DNA from: an uncultured Oscillospiraceae bacterium
GTDB taxonomy: Bacteria > Bacillota > Clostridia > Oscillospirales > Oscillospiraceae
Assembly: GCA_934565775.1 (NCBI GenBank)
Contig: CAKTIN010000019.1
Span: 1-25,960, forward strand
DNA: 25,960 nt
Reading direction: 5' to 3'
The notes below the pieces were generated by a model, which saw only the letters and a program-made list of their open reading frames with translations, did not search any database and was not told the origin of the DNA. Shown one piece after another: positions 1-7,572 of the stretch (position 1 is its first letter; each line of letters opens with the position of its first letter). A program made the position numbers and the translations under genes.

Positions 1-1445
1 GCATAATGTACGCTGTATCCTCTGCGGCTCCCGTTCAAGAGCTGCGAGACAAAGTCCCCGGACTCGTAAGGCAGGGCGCTTTCGTCATAGGTCAGCAGCG
101 CCTCTATCTGCGCCAGCAGGGACTGCCGGATTTGGGTCGTAGACTGCCCCCGGCAGGACAGGTCAAAGACCTGCTCCAGAAGGGCAAGGGTCTCCTCGGG
201 CACCTGCAAATTCTCCGCATACACCCGCTCCCGATAGGCGTTTTCTCCGTTCAAATAAGGGCAGTCCCCTATTTGCGACAGGGCCTGCTGCACCAGATAG
301 GCCTGGCTTGCGGGGTACAGAACACCCTGCCAGGTTCCGTTTTCCGGATTTTGGGTTCCCTCCCCGGCAAGGCGGCGGGGGTCCAGGGTGAGATTCTCCC
401 CGCCGTAGGGCGTATAGGCCCAGGCGCCGCAGGCGCCCAACCGCTGCACCGTTATGATCTGCCCGGCGTTTCCCAGCGCCCCGTTGGCAGTGGCCAGCTG
501 ATTGGCGGGGAAGAAATAATCCTTTTGCAGGCGGTAGGTCAGTCCGGCCTCCTCCCGGCTCCGGTCCTGCCCGGCCGGCTCCCAGGCGGAGCCGGTATAG
601 GTCTCCCCCGTGAAGCCCTTCAGATACAAGCTGGTCCAATGGGTCATGGTGACCCGAAGCGCTCCCTCGCCGGTGGGCGAAAAGCTGCCAAGATGCTCCA
701 GATTTCCCTCCGGGAGGGGATTCTTTGCCGGTTCATACTGCGCTCTGTGCAGGGAGCCGAGAATCCGGTCCCGGGACTGTACCACAGGGCCCTGCGGCAG
801 AAGCTCATAAGCGCCCAGAGCCAGTCCGGCCAAGGCCGCAGTCAGCCCAAGCCCCCAGAGGACGCGCCGCCAGGCGGGCCCCTCGTTCCAAACCAGCAAG
901 AGCAGCGTCCCGCACAGCAAGGCCGCAGCGGGCCATCCGGGCGTCAGCCGGACCGCAACGGCCGCAAGCCCGGCGGCGGTCAGAAGCCCATACAGCCAGG
1001 CCCAGCTCCCTCGGGCGGAGGCGCCAAGGGCCGCCCCCACAAGGATTCCCAAAAGGACCTCAAACTGCCAGGTCCGTTCCCCACCGGCAAAGGAAAAGTG
1101 AAGATACCCATGCCACCGGGTAAGAGCGGCAGCGCCGGCGGAGAGCGCCCCACGGAGCCCCTGCCCCAGGGGCTGGCGCATCAGCAGCCCTCCGGCCAGC
1201 AGCGCCAGAAAGCCGCCCGCCAGAAGCAGCCGTCCCCGCTTCGACCAGGGCAGCGCCAGAGCGATTGCTGCGGCGGCTCCCCCGGCTGCCAAAGGCCAGA
1301 GGCCCAGGTCCAGGAATTCCCGCCACGCGCCCCACAGGCCCAGCAGCGCCAGGCCCACCGGGAGAGCCAGCAGCAGTCTGGACCGTCCTCTCGGTTCCGT
1401 TCTATTCCCTTGCTGCGCCCGAAGGCCCGGGGAATTTCGTTTCAA
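1..1445 (-). CDS. Polytopic transglutaminase-like protein (partial, 3' end outside window)
   Basis: An open frame of about 481 codons runs from a TTG start to the window edge without a stop. Roughly the first 215 residues are mostly hydrophobic and can be read as about seven membrane segments. An extracytoplasmic region of about 250 residues follows. The window ends just inside what looks like a transglutaminase core, at SRRGYSVHYA, which lines up with the RRGFCEHFA-type active-site motif. At the Cys position this protein has Ser (AGC codon). The TTG at 1445 is preferred because GGAG lies 9 nt upstream; a TTG at 1454, overlapping the DUF58 stop, is the alternative. MoxR, DUF58 and membrane transglutaminase genes are a common trio in bacteria, thought to act in assembly or processing of envelope proteins. 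The exact role here is unknown. Confidence 0.85.
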   Translation of the reverse strand, partial: MKRNSPGLRAQQGNRTEPRGRSRLLLALPVGLALLGLWGAWREFLDLGLWPLAAGGAAAAIALALPWSKRGRLLLAGGFLALLAGGLLMRQPLGQGLRGALSAGAAALTRWHGYLHFSFAGGERTWQFEVLLGILVGAALGASARGSWAWLYGLLTAAGLAAVAVRLTPGWPAAALLCGTLLLLVWNEGPAWRRVLWGLGLTAALAGLALGAYELLPQGPVVQSRDRILGSLHRAQYEPAKNPLPEGNLEHLGSFSPTGEGALRVTMTHWTSLYLKGFTGETYTGSAWEPAGQDRSREEAGLTYRLQKDYFFPANQLATANGALGNAGQIITVQRLGACGAWAYTPYGGENLTLDPRRLAGEGTQNPENGTWQGVLYPASQAYLVQQALSQIGDCPYLNGENAYRERVYAENLQVPEETLALLEQVFDLSCRGQSTTQIRQSLLAQIEALLTYDESALPYESGDFVSQLLNGSRRGYSVHY

Positions 1446-1450
1446 AATGC

Positions 1451-2545
1451 TCAACTCCAACTAAAATTTTCCAGAGCGGACGCAAGCCCCTCCGGTGGAA
1501 AGGCCGCGATTTGCGGCTGCTCCAGAGGCGTGCTCAGGCACAGCAGCGCCTTTCCGCCCCGATTTGCGGCAAACTCCTCCCAGGATTCCGGCAAGCGGCA
1601 GCTGAAATACAGCAGCCGACTGCCCCGGCCGGACAGCTGGGCCAAGGCGTCCGTCTCTCCGGGGTGCGCCTTCAAAAGGGAGGCCACTGCCTCCGGCAGC
1701 TGCTCCGGGGTACGCACATCCATATGCCCCAGCCGCTCTCCTGCGGTCCAGACCAGGCGGAAAGGCAGCCCCGTCTCGCACAGGGCCTGGCAGACGGAGC
1801 AAACCGCCTCGCCGATGGCGTCCGCCTGGGCGGGGGATGCGGAATCCCAGCTCCGGTCAAACAGCACGGTCAGCTGCCGGTCCACCGGCAGCGCCGGGTC
1901 CCGCACCACCATCTGCCCCAGCTTGGAGCTCAGTTTCCAGTGGATCAGACTGAGACTGTCTCCGGTGGTATAGGGCCGGAGCTGATAGGTCTCGGTACGG
2001 TCCTGTCCGCGCCGGTCCTGGGCATATTCCTGGCTGTCCGCCAGGTCGGAGGGGGCGTTCTCCGGCATACCGGGCACGGAATAAATCTCCGGCATCACCA
2101 CGGCGCGCTTTTTCGCCGCAGCGTGTACCGACAGGGAGAAAATCCCAAAAAGGTCCCAGACCCGCGCCCGTTCCAGCCGGAAGGTCAGGCAGCCACAGTA
2201 GGGGCTCTCCACCGTCCAGCACAGCCGCTCCGCTCCCCGTCCCCGAAGGGTCAGGCGCTCATCCGTCAGGGCGTTCTGCACGGACACCTCCGCAGCGATC
2301 CGGCCCCGGGGAAGCACTCCGCCCCCCTCTGCCCGAAGGCAGACGGAAAACGGTTCCCCCTTTCCGGCGGTCGCCGGGCAGTCCAGGGTCCATTGCAGCC
2401 TTTTTCTGGCCAGAAGCAAACCGGCCAGCGACCCCGCAGGCAGCAGGAGCAGCGCAAAGAAGCACACCTCCGCCGCAGCCGAGGCGGTCAGCAGCCAAGC
2501 GCCCAGGGAGAGCAAAAGAAGAAGCCCATACACAACAAGATTCAT
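1451..2545 (-). CDS. DUF58 domain protein
   Basis: This 364-residue protein has two N-terminal membrane segments (about residues 2-20 and 28-46), then a soluble region. The DUF58 signature is seen as LRPYTTGD (189-196) and IHWKLSSK (201-208), followed by a von Willebrand A-like portion with VLFDRS. Its ATG overlaps the stop codon of the MoxR gene by 4 bp (ATGA), and its own stop lies against the start of the transglutaminase-like gene, so the three are translationally coupled. DUF58 proteins are usual partners of MoxR ATPases and are believed to work as an adaptor with a metal-ion-dependent adhesion-like fold. No enzymatic activity can be assigned. Confidence 0.93.
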   Translation of the reverse strand: MNLVVYGLLLLLSLGAWLLTASAAAEVCFFALLLLPAGSLAGLLLARKRLQWTLDCPATAGKGEPFSVCLRAEGGGVLPRGRIAAEVSVQNALTDERLTLRGRGAERLCWTVESPYCGCLTFRLERARVWDLFGIFSLSVHAAAKKRAVVMPEIYSVPGMPENAPSDLADSQEYAQDRRGQDRTETYQLRPYTTGDSLSLIHWKLSSKLGQMVVRDPALPVDRQLTVLFDRSWDSASPAQADAIGEAVCSVCQALCETGLPFRLVWTAGERLGHMDVRTPEQLPEAVASLLKAHPGETDALAQLSGRGSRLLYFSCRLPESWEEFAANRGGKALLCLSTPLEQPQIAAFPPEGLASALENFSWS

Positions 2546-3480
2546 GCTTTTTTCCCGGGCAGGCCGGGCACCGGGACCGCCGCCAGAATTTCCGCCAGCG
2601 CTGTCTCCTGGTCATACTCATGGAGCCGCGCCTTGGACGACAGGAGCAGCCGGTGCGCAAACACGTCGTTCACGCAGCGGCGCACATCCTCCGGGACCAC
2701 ATAGTCCCGGCCTTGGACAAAAGCGCCGGCCTTTGCCGCCCGGCACAGCGCCAGCGCGCCCCGGGGGCTGACGCCCAGCTGCACCATGGGGTGGTTCCGG
2801 GTCGCCTCCGCCAGAGCGGCTATGTAATCATAGATCGCATCCGCCACGTGCGTCCCCGCCGCCTGGGCCTTGGCCCGGCAGAGGGCCTCCCGGTCCAGGA
2901 CCTGACTGACCGCATCCAAAGGATTGCCGTCATGCCGGTCCTTCAAAATACTGATCTGGCTCTCCCGGTCCGGATAGCCCATGTGCAGCTTCATCAGGAA
3001 CCGGTCCAGCTGAGAATTGGGCAGATTCTGCGTTCCGGCGGAGCCCGCCGGATTCTGCGTCGCCAGGACCACAAAGGGGTCCGGCAGCGGATGGGTCTTG
3101 CCGTCTACGGTGACGCGCCCCTCCTCCATGGCCTCCAGCAGCGCGGACTGGGTCTTGCTGCTGGTGCGGTTGATCTCGTCGGCCAGGAGAAGGTTGGTCA
3201 TAATGGCCCCGGGCTGATACACCAGCCGGTCCTGGCGAAATACGGAAAAGCCAATAATATCCGAGGGCATGGTATCCGGCGTAAACTGCACGCGCTTTTC
3301 CTCCAGGCCCAGGGCCTTGGCAAAGGACAGGGCCATGGTGGTCTTTCCCACGCCGGGCACATCCTCCAGCAGCACGTGGCCGCCCGCCAGAATGGCGATC
3401 CAGATTTTCTCAATGACCTCGTCCTTGCCGATGATCACCTTTTTGACCTGGGCGATCACCTGCTGCGTCATTTCATTCAT
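2542..3480 (-). CDS. MoxR family AAA+ ATPase
   Basis: This is a 312-residue MoxR-type AAA+ ATPase with Walker A GVGKTT (43-48), Walker B LLLADE (97-102) and the sensor stretch ATQNP (140-144). The rest of the protein looks complete for the family. I chose the ATG at 3480: it follows a purine-rich GGAAAGGAAAG ribosome binding region and gives the usual N-terminus, whereas an upstream ATG at 3507 adds nine unlikely residues. The start overlaps the end of the preceding toroid protein gene by 8 bp. MoxR ATPases act as chaperone-like remodelers with DUF58/VWA partners, and the next gene is exactly that partner. Its position inside a B12-riboswitch operon is unusual and suggests it serves the surface proteins encoded upstream. 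Confidence 0.95.
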   Translation of the reverse strand: MNEMTQQVIAQVKKVIIGKDEVIEKIWIAILAGGHVLLEDVPGVGKTTMALSFAKALGLEEKRVQFTPDTMPSDIIGFSVFRQDRLVYQPGAIMTNLLLADEINRTSSKTQSALLEAMEEGRVTVDGKTHPLPDPFVVLATQNPAGSAGTQNLPNSQLDRFLMKLHMGYPDRESQISILKDRHDGNPLDAVSQVLDREALCRAKAQAAGTHVADAIYDYIAALAEATRNHPMVQLGVSPRGALALCRAAKAGAFVQGRDYVVPEDVRRCVNDVFAHRLLLSSKARLHEYDQETALAEILAAVPVPGLPGKKA

Positions 3481-4825
3481 GCTTTTTCTTTCCTTTCCAA
3501 ATTGCAAAGCCTGCCGCCGCGGCGATCAGCACTCCGCCGCCCACGATTTGGGGCCAGACCGGCGCATCCGCGTCATAGGTGATCGTTCCGTCCCCCGGCA
3601 GGGTCACATTGTAGCTTTCCGCAGGATCCTCCCCCTCCAGGCTCACACCCAGCGCGGCAAAGCGCGCCGCAGCGAAGGATACATAGCTCCGCTCCGCTGC
3701 CGGAAGGGCCAGATAGCGCCGGTACAGCGCCGGAGCCTCCGACGCACCGGCCCCTGCCAGGGCCTCATTCAGGGCGGCGATCTCCGCCTGCACTGCCGGG
3801 TCCATAGGCTCCCGGAGGTCATACAGCCGCCGCCCGCCGCTTGCCAGCCGCTCCATGGCAAGCAGAGCCATGCCCGCCTGCTCCGTGGTGAACAGGTCGC
3901 CAGTCTGCTCCTGCATGGTGTGGGCGAAGGAGCCGTCCGGCAGGCGGTAACGCAGCAGGCCGTCCCTTGCGCTGCCGCCGTCCTTGACAAAGCGCGGGTC
4001 CGCCGCCGGGTCCAAGCCCAGACTGCACAGGGCCAAAACGACCTGGGCGGTGCTGTCACAGTTTGCGTCTCCCCAGCTCTCGAAATCGCCCGATGCCGTC
4101 TGGGCCCGGGAGAGATAGGTCAGCGCCCGCTCCGCAGCCTGGGCAACCGTCTGCTGCGTTCCTGCGGCATCGGTAAAGGAAGCCGTCGCGTTGCTATAAG
4201 GCGCCAGCGCAAGCAGCGCCATTGCGGTAATATCCACATCCGCGCTTCCCCGCACCAGGCCGAAGCCCCCGTCCGCCTCCTGACAGGCCAGCAGGGCGGA
4301 GAGCATCGCCGCCCGGTCAAAGCGGCTCCCCGCCGGGACCGCATAGAGCTTGGCGTCCAGGGTGATCAGGCTGAAGATCCAGCCGTTCGCCCCCTGAGTC
4401 CCGGGGTTTTCCGTAGCCGACCAGGCATAAGTCCCGTCGGCAATCAAGTCGATCAGCGTCCCGTCCTGCCGCCTGCCGAAGCAGGTGGGGTCCGCCCCCA
4501 GGGACAGGACGGTCAGGCTGATGCGGTGCCAGTCTGTGGCCTTGCTCTGGCTCAGTCCCCCCTGGTCCCGGTATAGCCGGGTGACGTAGGCCCAAAGGCC
4601 CTGTAAATAGGATTCCTTCTCCGTCTCCTCGCCGGTCCGTCCGGCAAAAAATGCCGCCCAGTCGGAGACGGAGCTGCCGGGCTGAAGGTCCTTGCTCTGC
4701 AAAAGATGCGCCGCGTCGGTGCCGGCCAGGCCCGCAGCCGCCGAAAGGGCGTCTGCACTCCCGGCGGCCGGTACGGCCAAGGTCAAAAACAGGCACAGCG
4801 CCAGAAACAGGCTGAGCTTTCTCAC
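3473..4825 (-). CDS. Secreted, membrane-anchored alpha/alpha-toroid (prenyltransferase/squalene oxidase repeat) protein, candidate corrinoid binder
   Basis: The protein is 450 residues from a GTG start. That start is chosen because AAGGAGGAC lies just upstream, it overlaps the preceding stop as GTGA, and it opens directly into a signal peptide (KLSLFLALCLFLTLAVPAAG). The body holds repeats of the terpene cyclase/prenyltransferase toroid type: DGGFGL with DVDITAMALLALAPY, DFESWGDANCDSTAQVVLAL, and DGSFAH with TTEQAGMALLAM. A C-terminal membrane helix (IVGGGVLIAAAAGFAIW) followed by lysines anchors it to the cell. The same fold and the D-x-x-AM-x-LAL pattern form the alpha domain of intrinsic factor and transcobalamin. 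With the DUF4430 partner upstream and a cobalamin riboswitch in front, extracellular corrinoid capture is a reasonable inference. An unrelated ligand or peptide-binding role remains possible. Confidence 0.88.
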   Translation of the reverse strand: MRKLSLFLALCLFLTLAVPAAGSADALSAAAGLAGTDAAHLLQSKDLQPGSSVSDWAAFFAGRTGEETEKESYLQGLWAYVTRLYRDQGGLSQSKATDWHRISLTVLSLGADPTCFGRRQDGTLIDLIADGTYAWSATENPGTQGANGWIFSLITLDAKLYAVPAGSRFDRAAMLSALLACQEADGGFGLVRGSADVDITAMALLALAPYSNATASFTDAAGTQQTVAQAAERALTYLSRAQTASGDFESWGDANCDSTAQVVLALCSLGLDPAADPRFVKDGGSARDGLLRYRLPDGSFAHTMQEQTGDLFTTEQAGMALLAMERLASGGRRLYDLREPMDPAVQAEIAALNEALAGAGASEAPALYRRYLALPAAERSYVSFAAARFAALGVSLEGEDPAESYNVTLPGDGTITYDADAPVWPQIVGGGVLIAAAAGFAIWKGKKKHE

Positions 4826-6852
4826 GGGTTGTCCTCCTTTTTCCGGGGGATCGGCTCGGTTTTTTCCCCGCCGCACCGGGTGCAGCGATACTTGATCCAG
4901 CCGTCCGCCTCCTCGGTGGGCTCCTGTCTGCCGGTCTCCACATAGGTATGCCCCAGCGCCGGCAGCTCCTTCCGCTCCAGCTCGGAGCCGCATACCGTGC
5001 AGCTCACGGTCTCCAGCCCCGGATTCTCGCAGTCCGGCTCCCGGACCCGGACCGCAGGGCCGGGGGTGTGCCCGTTGGCGCACCGGGAGAGCACCTCGGT
5101 CTTTTCCTCTCCGCAGCGGGTACAGCGATAGCGCACCCAGCCGTCCGCATCTGCGATCGGCTCCTGCCGGGCCGTCTCGACGAAGTCGTGACCCAGAGGC
5201 TCCAGAGTCTGAATCTCACTGTGGTCCCCGCAGACCGCGCATACCCGGGCCACCTCGCCTGGCTCGGTGCAGGTCGGCTCCTTCAGGGTCTGGGCCTGCC
5301 CCCACTGGTGCTGATCGATGTAGGTGCCGTTGATCCATTTGCCGCAATAGGTCGGCAGGAGGCCGTAGCTGCCTCCGGTGGCGCTGTAGCCGCCGATGTC
5401 TTTGCCGTAAGCCAGGGTGAAGCGGAGATAGATGGTATCCCCGTCGTTCAGATAATAGCGCGACAGGCTCTTGCCTGCATACAGCACGCCGTTCACCGAA
5501 TACATCCACCCGGAGCCCTGGGTATAGTCAAACTCCCCCAGGCTGTCATAGCTTCGGGCGCCGGTAAGGTTCAGCCCGTCCGCCAGGACCTTCTGCCACA
5601 GATTCTCGGGGATCTGGGCATAGTCCGCCATGCCGGGGCGGGAGATCCGGCGAATGTAGAAATCGTGGTCCAGGGTTCCGCCGTACTGCACTTCAAAGTC
5701 AAAATACTTGAGCATGGCCAGCACCGCGTAGGAGGCGGGCTCGTCCTGCTTGATCTCATAGGTAAAGGTCTCATCCGCCAGGTCCCAGGGGGCCAGCCCG
5801 ACGGTGGTCGCGTCCAGGACCACATAGGCCTTGCCCACCACGCCGCCGCTGTCTACCAGGGAATAAATTACGGTGTACTCCACATAGGTGGAGTTCCCCG
5901 CCTGGTCCCAGGCCAGGACCGAAATTTTGTGGCTCTCCTCGTCTCCGCGCACCGGGTCCGGGAAATACAGCTCGTATTCGTAGGTGGGGCCGCCGGTGGG
6001 ATTGGAGATCACCTTTCCGTCCATCCGCACCTGGATATTGCTGGCGAAAATTGTCTTGTCCTCCCAGGTTTTTGCAGTGACCTGGAAGGTGAAATTCCGG
6101 TTTGTGATCTTCTCCGTCCAGCCGTCCAGATTGGTTCGGATGGTAGGCGGGTGTTCCCCCACCTCCGGGGTCCCGGCATCCGCCTTCTTCGCCGTGTAGA
6201 AGATGGTATAGGTGACCTCATAAACCGTTTCCGCTCCGCGCTTGACATACAGGGTGATCACGTTCCGCTCCTGCCGGGCAAGCTTCGCCGTATAGTCCCG
6301 GCCGTCTGGGGTTAAATAGGTGCCGTTGCCGGAGGTCAAGCTGTTGCGGAGCTTCACGCGGAGGTATTCGTCCGCTTCGCCGTTTACGATGTACGCGTAA
6401 AATGGGAGAATGTCCTGGGTCAGCTGGTCATAGGTCATGACGCCGCCCGTCAGATCGGTAACGATCTTCAGCTTCGAATCATCCTCCGGGCCGGTGGGGT
6501 CCGTCTCGGCGCCCGGCCCCGTGGTGGGCTCCGTGCCGGGGACCGGCTCCGGCTGCTCCGGGGTCGTAGCCTCCGGCGTTGTGGGCGACTGGGGCTCCTG
6601 CTGCGGCTCAGACGGAGGCTGAGTAGGCAGCTCCGTCTCCTCCGGCTCGGTCTGCTGAGGCTCCGTCTCCTCCGCCGGGTCCTGCCCCTTTGCCCCCGCA
6701 CCCTCGGTGCGAATGGCGGCAGGGCCCGTGGGGATCTCCGCCTCCGGCTCCTGCCGGGCAAAGCCGGAGCCCAGGAAGCAGGCGCTCAGCAGCGCCAGGA
6801 CCAGCACCAAAGCCAAAGCGCTGTAGATCCATTTCGTTCGGCGGTTTCCCAT
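4822..6852 (-). CDS. Lipoprotein with Ig-like regions, DUF4430 (transcobalamin C-terminal-like) domain and Cys-rich repeats
   Basis: This 676-residue protein starts at the ATG after AAAGGAGTGGACC; longer starts would run into the riboswitch leader. A basic N-terminus and hydrophobic helix end in a lipobox LLSAC with the lipidated Cys at 25. Residues about 34-126 are a Pro/Glu/Thr-rich linker. Two beta-rich, Ig-like regions follow (about 128-221 and 235-335). A DUF4430 domain (about 339-490) carries SGWMYSVNG and the typical ending LNDGDTIYLRFTLAYGKDIG. The C-terminus (528-664) contains a duplicated unit of about 80 residues with CxxCG knuckles. DUF4430 corresponds to the C-terminal domain of animal transcobalamins. 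This is the first gene behind the cobalamin riboswitch and is coupled to the toroid protein, which suggests a cell-surface corrinoid-binding lipoprotein. Binding itself is not shown by the sequence. Confidence 0.92.
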   Translation of the reverse strand: MGNRRTKWIYSALALVLVLALLSACFLGSGFARQEPEAEIPTGPAAIRTEGAGAKGQDPAEETEPQQTEPEETELPTQPPSEPQQEPQSPTTPEATTPEQPEPVPGTEPTTGPGAETDPTGPEDDSKLKIVTDLTGGVMTYDQLTQDILPFYAYIVNGEADEYLRVKLRNSLTSGNGTYLTPDGRDYTAKLARQERNVITLYVKRGAETVYEVTYTIFYTAKKADAGTPEVGEHPPTIRTNLDGWTEKITNRNFTFQVTAKTWEDKTIFASNIQVRMDGKVISNPTGGPTYEYELYFPDPVRGDEESHKISVLAWDQAGNSTYVEYTVIYSLVDSGGVVGKAYVVLDATTVGLAPWDLADETFTYEIKQDEPASYAVLAMLKYFDFEVQYGGTLDHDFYIRRISRPGMADYAQIPENLWQKVLADGLNLTGARSYDSLGEFDYTQGSGWMYSVNGVLYAGKSLSRYYLNDGDTIYLRFTLAYGKDIGGYSATGGSYGLLPTYCGKWINGTYIDQHQWGQAQTLKEPTCTEPGEVARVCAVCGDHSEIQTLEPLGHDFVETARQEPIADADGWVRYRCTRCGEEKTEVLSRCANGHTPGPAVRVREPDCENPGLETVSCTVCGSELERKELPALGHTYVETGRQEPTEEADGWIKYRCTRCGGEKTEPIPRKKEDNP

Positions 6853-6874
6853 GGTCCACTCCTTTCCGAACATA

Positions 6875-6907
6875 CAAAAGCCGCGGCAGTCCCAAGACCG
6901 CCGCGGC
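6875..6907 (-). terminator. Intrinsic terminator of the cobalamin riboswitch expression platform
   Basis: On the minus strand a 12-bp stem (GCCGCGGCGGTC paired with GACTGCCGCGGC, one G-U pair) encloses a TTGG loop and is followed by CTTTTGT. It lies between the riboswitch aptamer and the ribosome binding site of the DUF4430 lipoprotein gene. It is therefore the likely OFF structure formed when cobalamin is bound. Confidence 0.85.
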
Positions 6908-6959
6908 CGATTTCTCGCGACAAGCAAGCTGCCCGCCTCTACGCGCAAGGCGGCAGCAT

Positions 6960-7136
6960 GAAAGGCAAAGCAGGTCTTCTGACTTACGCATCGTCAGCTC
7001 CGCGCGCCTTCTCGGATTGCTCCAATGGCCGGCTTTCGCCCTGCGCGAAGCCTCCGCGTTTACAGCGGCGGCACCGTCCGGGATTTGCACCCGATTCTCT
7101 ATTCTCCCGCAAATAGCGGGCACTTCGCCTATACTC
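6960..7136 (-). promoter_or_regulatory. Cobalamin (B12) riboswitch
   Basis: Read on the minus strand, the leader contains the conserved aptamer core: GGGTGCAAATCCC, then GCCGCTGTAAACGCGG, and the B12 box AAGTCAGAAGACCTGC (6970-6985). These sit in the expected order and spacing between a sigma-A promoter and an intrinsic terminator. Binding of adenosyl- or methylcobalamin would favour termination and shut down the downstream operon when B12 is plentiful. That identifies the downstream lipoprotein/toroid pair as part of the B12 regulon. The boundaries are approximate. Confidence 0.95.
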
Positions 7137-7142
7137 GTCCTT

Positions 7143-7171
7143 ATTATATCCACATAAGGGCACAAAGTCAA
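7143..7171 (-). promoter_or_regulatory. Sigma-A promoter of the B12-riboswitch operon
   Basis: A TTGACT -35 (7166-7171) and a perfect TATAAT -10 (7143-7148) are separated by 17 bp. The -35 hexamer contains the TGA stop codon of the upstream Nudix gene. Initiation about 7 nt downstream places the start just before the riboswitch aptamer. Confidence 0.88.
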
Positions 7172-7572
7172 GCTTTGCCATAGTCCCGCCGCAGGCGCTC
7201 CAGAATGGTCTCGTCTGCCGGGCAAAATGCGTAGCGGTCGATCTCCTCCGCCGTAATCCAGGCCAGAGCATTGTGCTCCAGCAGCTTCGGCGTCCCCTCC
7301 TCGATGGCCGCATGGAAAAGCGTCAGCTCCACGGTAAGGTCCGGATAGGCGTGGACCACCTGCATAAACACCTGGCCGACCCGCAGGCCGATGTCCAGCT
7401 CCTCCCGGCACTCCCGGATCAGCGCCTGCTCCTTTGTCTCCCCGGGCTCGACCTTTCCGCCGACAAATTCCCACAAAAGCCCCCGGGCTTTGTACTCCGG
7501 GCGCTGGCAAATCAGGAAGCGGTCCCCCTGCCAGATCAGCGCAGCCACGACCTGTGTTATGTTATTCTTCAT
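7168..7572 (-). CDS. MutT-type Nudix hydrolase (probable 8-oxo-dGTP diphosphatase)
   Basis: This is a 134-residue Nudix protein, the usual length for MutT. The Nudix box runs from G39 to about residue 61 with E45, R53-E54 and E57-E58 as metal-binding and catalytic positions; the glycine near the end of the consensus is Asp here. The N-terminal VVAALIWQGDRFLICQRPE and WEFVGGKVEPGE are typical of MutT/8-oxo-dGTP pyrophosphatases, which sanitise the nucleotide pool, but other nucleotide substrates are possible. The ATG follows directly on the TAA of the barstar-CAT gene, with GGAGG 5 nt upstream, so it is the third gene of the barnase operon. Its stop codon lies inside the -35 box of the next operon. 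Confidence 0.93.
   Translation of the reverse strand: MKNNITQVVAALIWQGDRFLICQRPEYKARGLLWEFVGGKVEPGETKEQALIRECREELDIGLRVGQVFMQVVHAYPDLTVELTLFHAAIEEGTPKLLEHNALAWITAEEIDRYAFCPADETILERLRRDYGKA

Noticed and set aside
6..1973. Long open frame of 655 codons on the plus strand
   Set aside because: It lies antisense to the transglutaminase-like and DUF58 genes, has low-complexity Gln/Pro/Gly/Arg composition without any domain, and is a by-product of GC-rich codon use.
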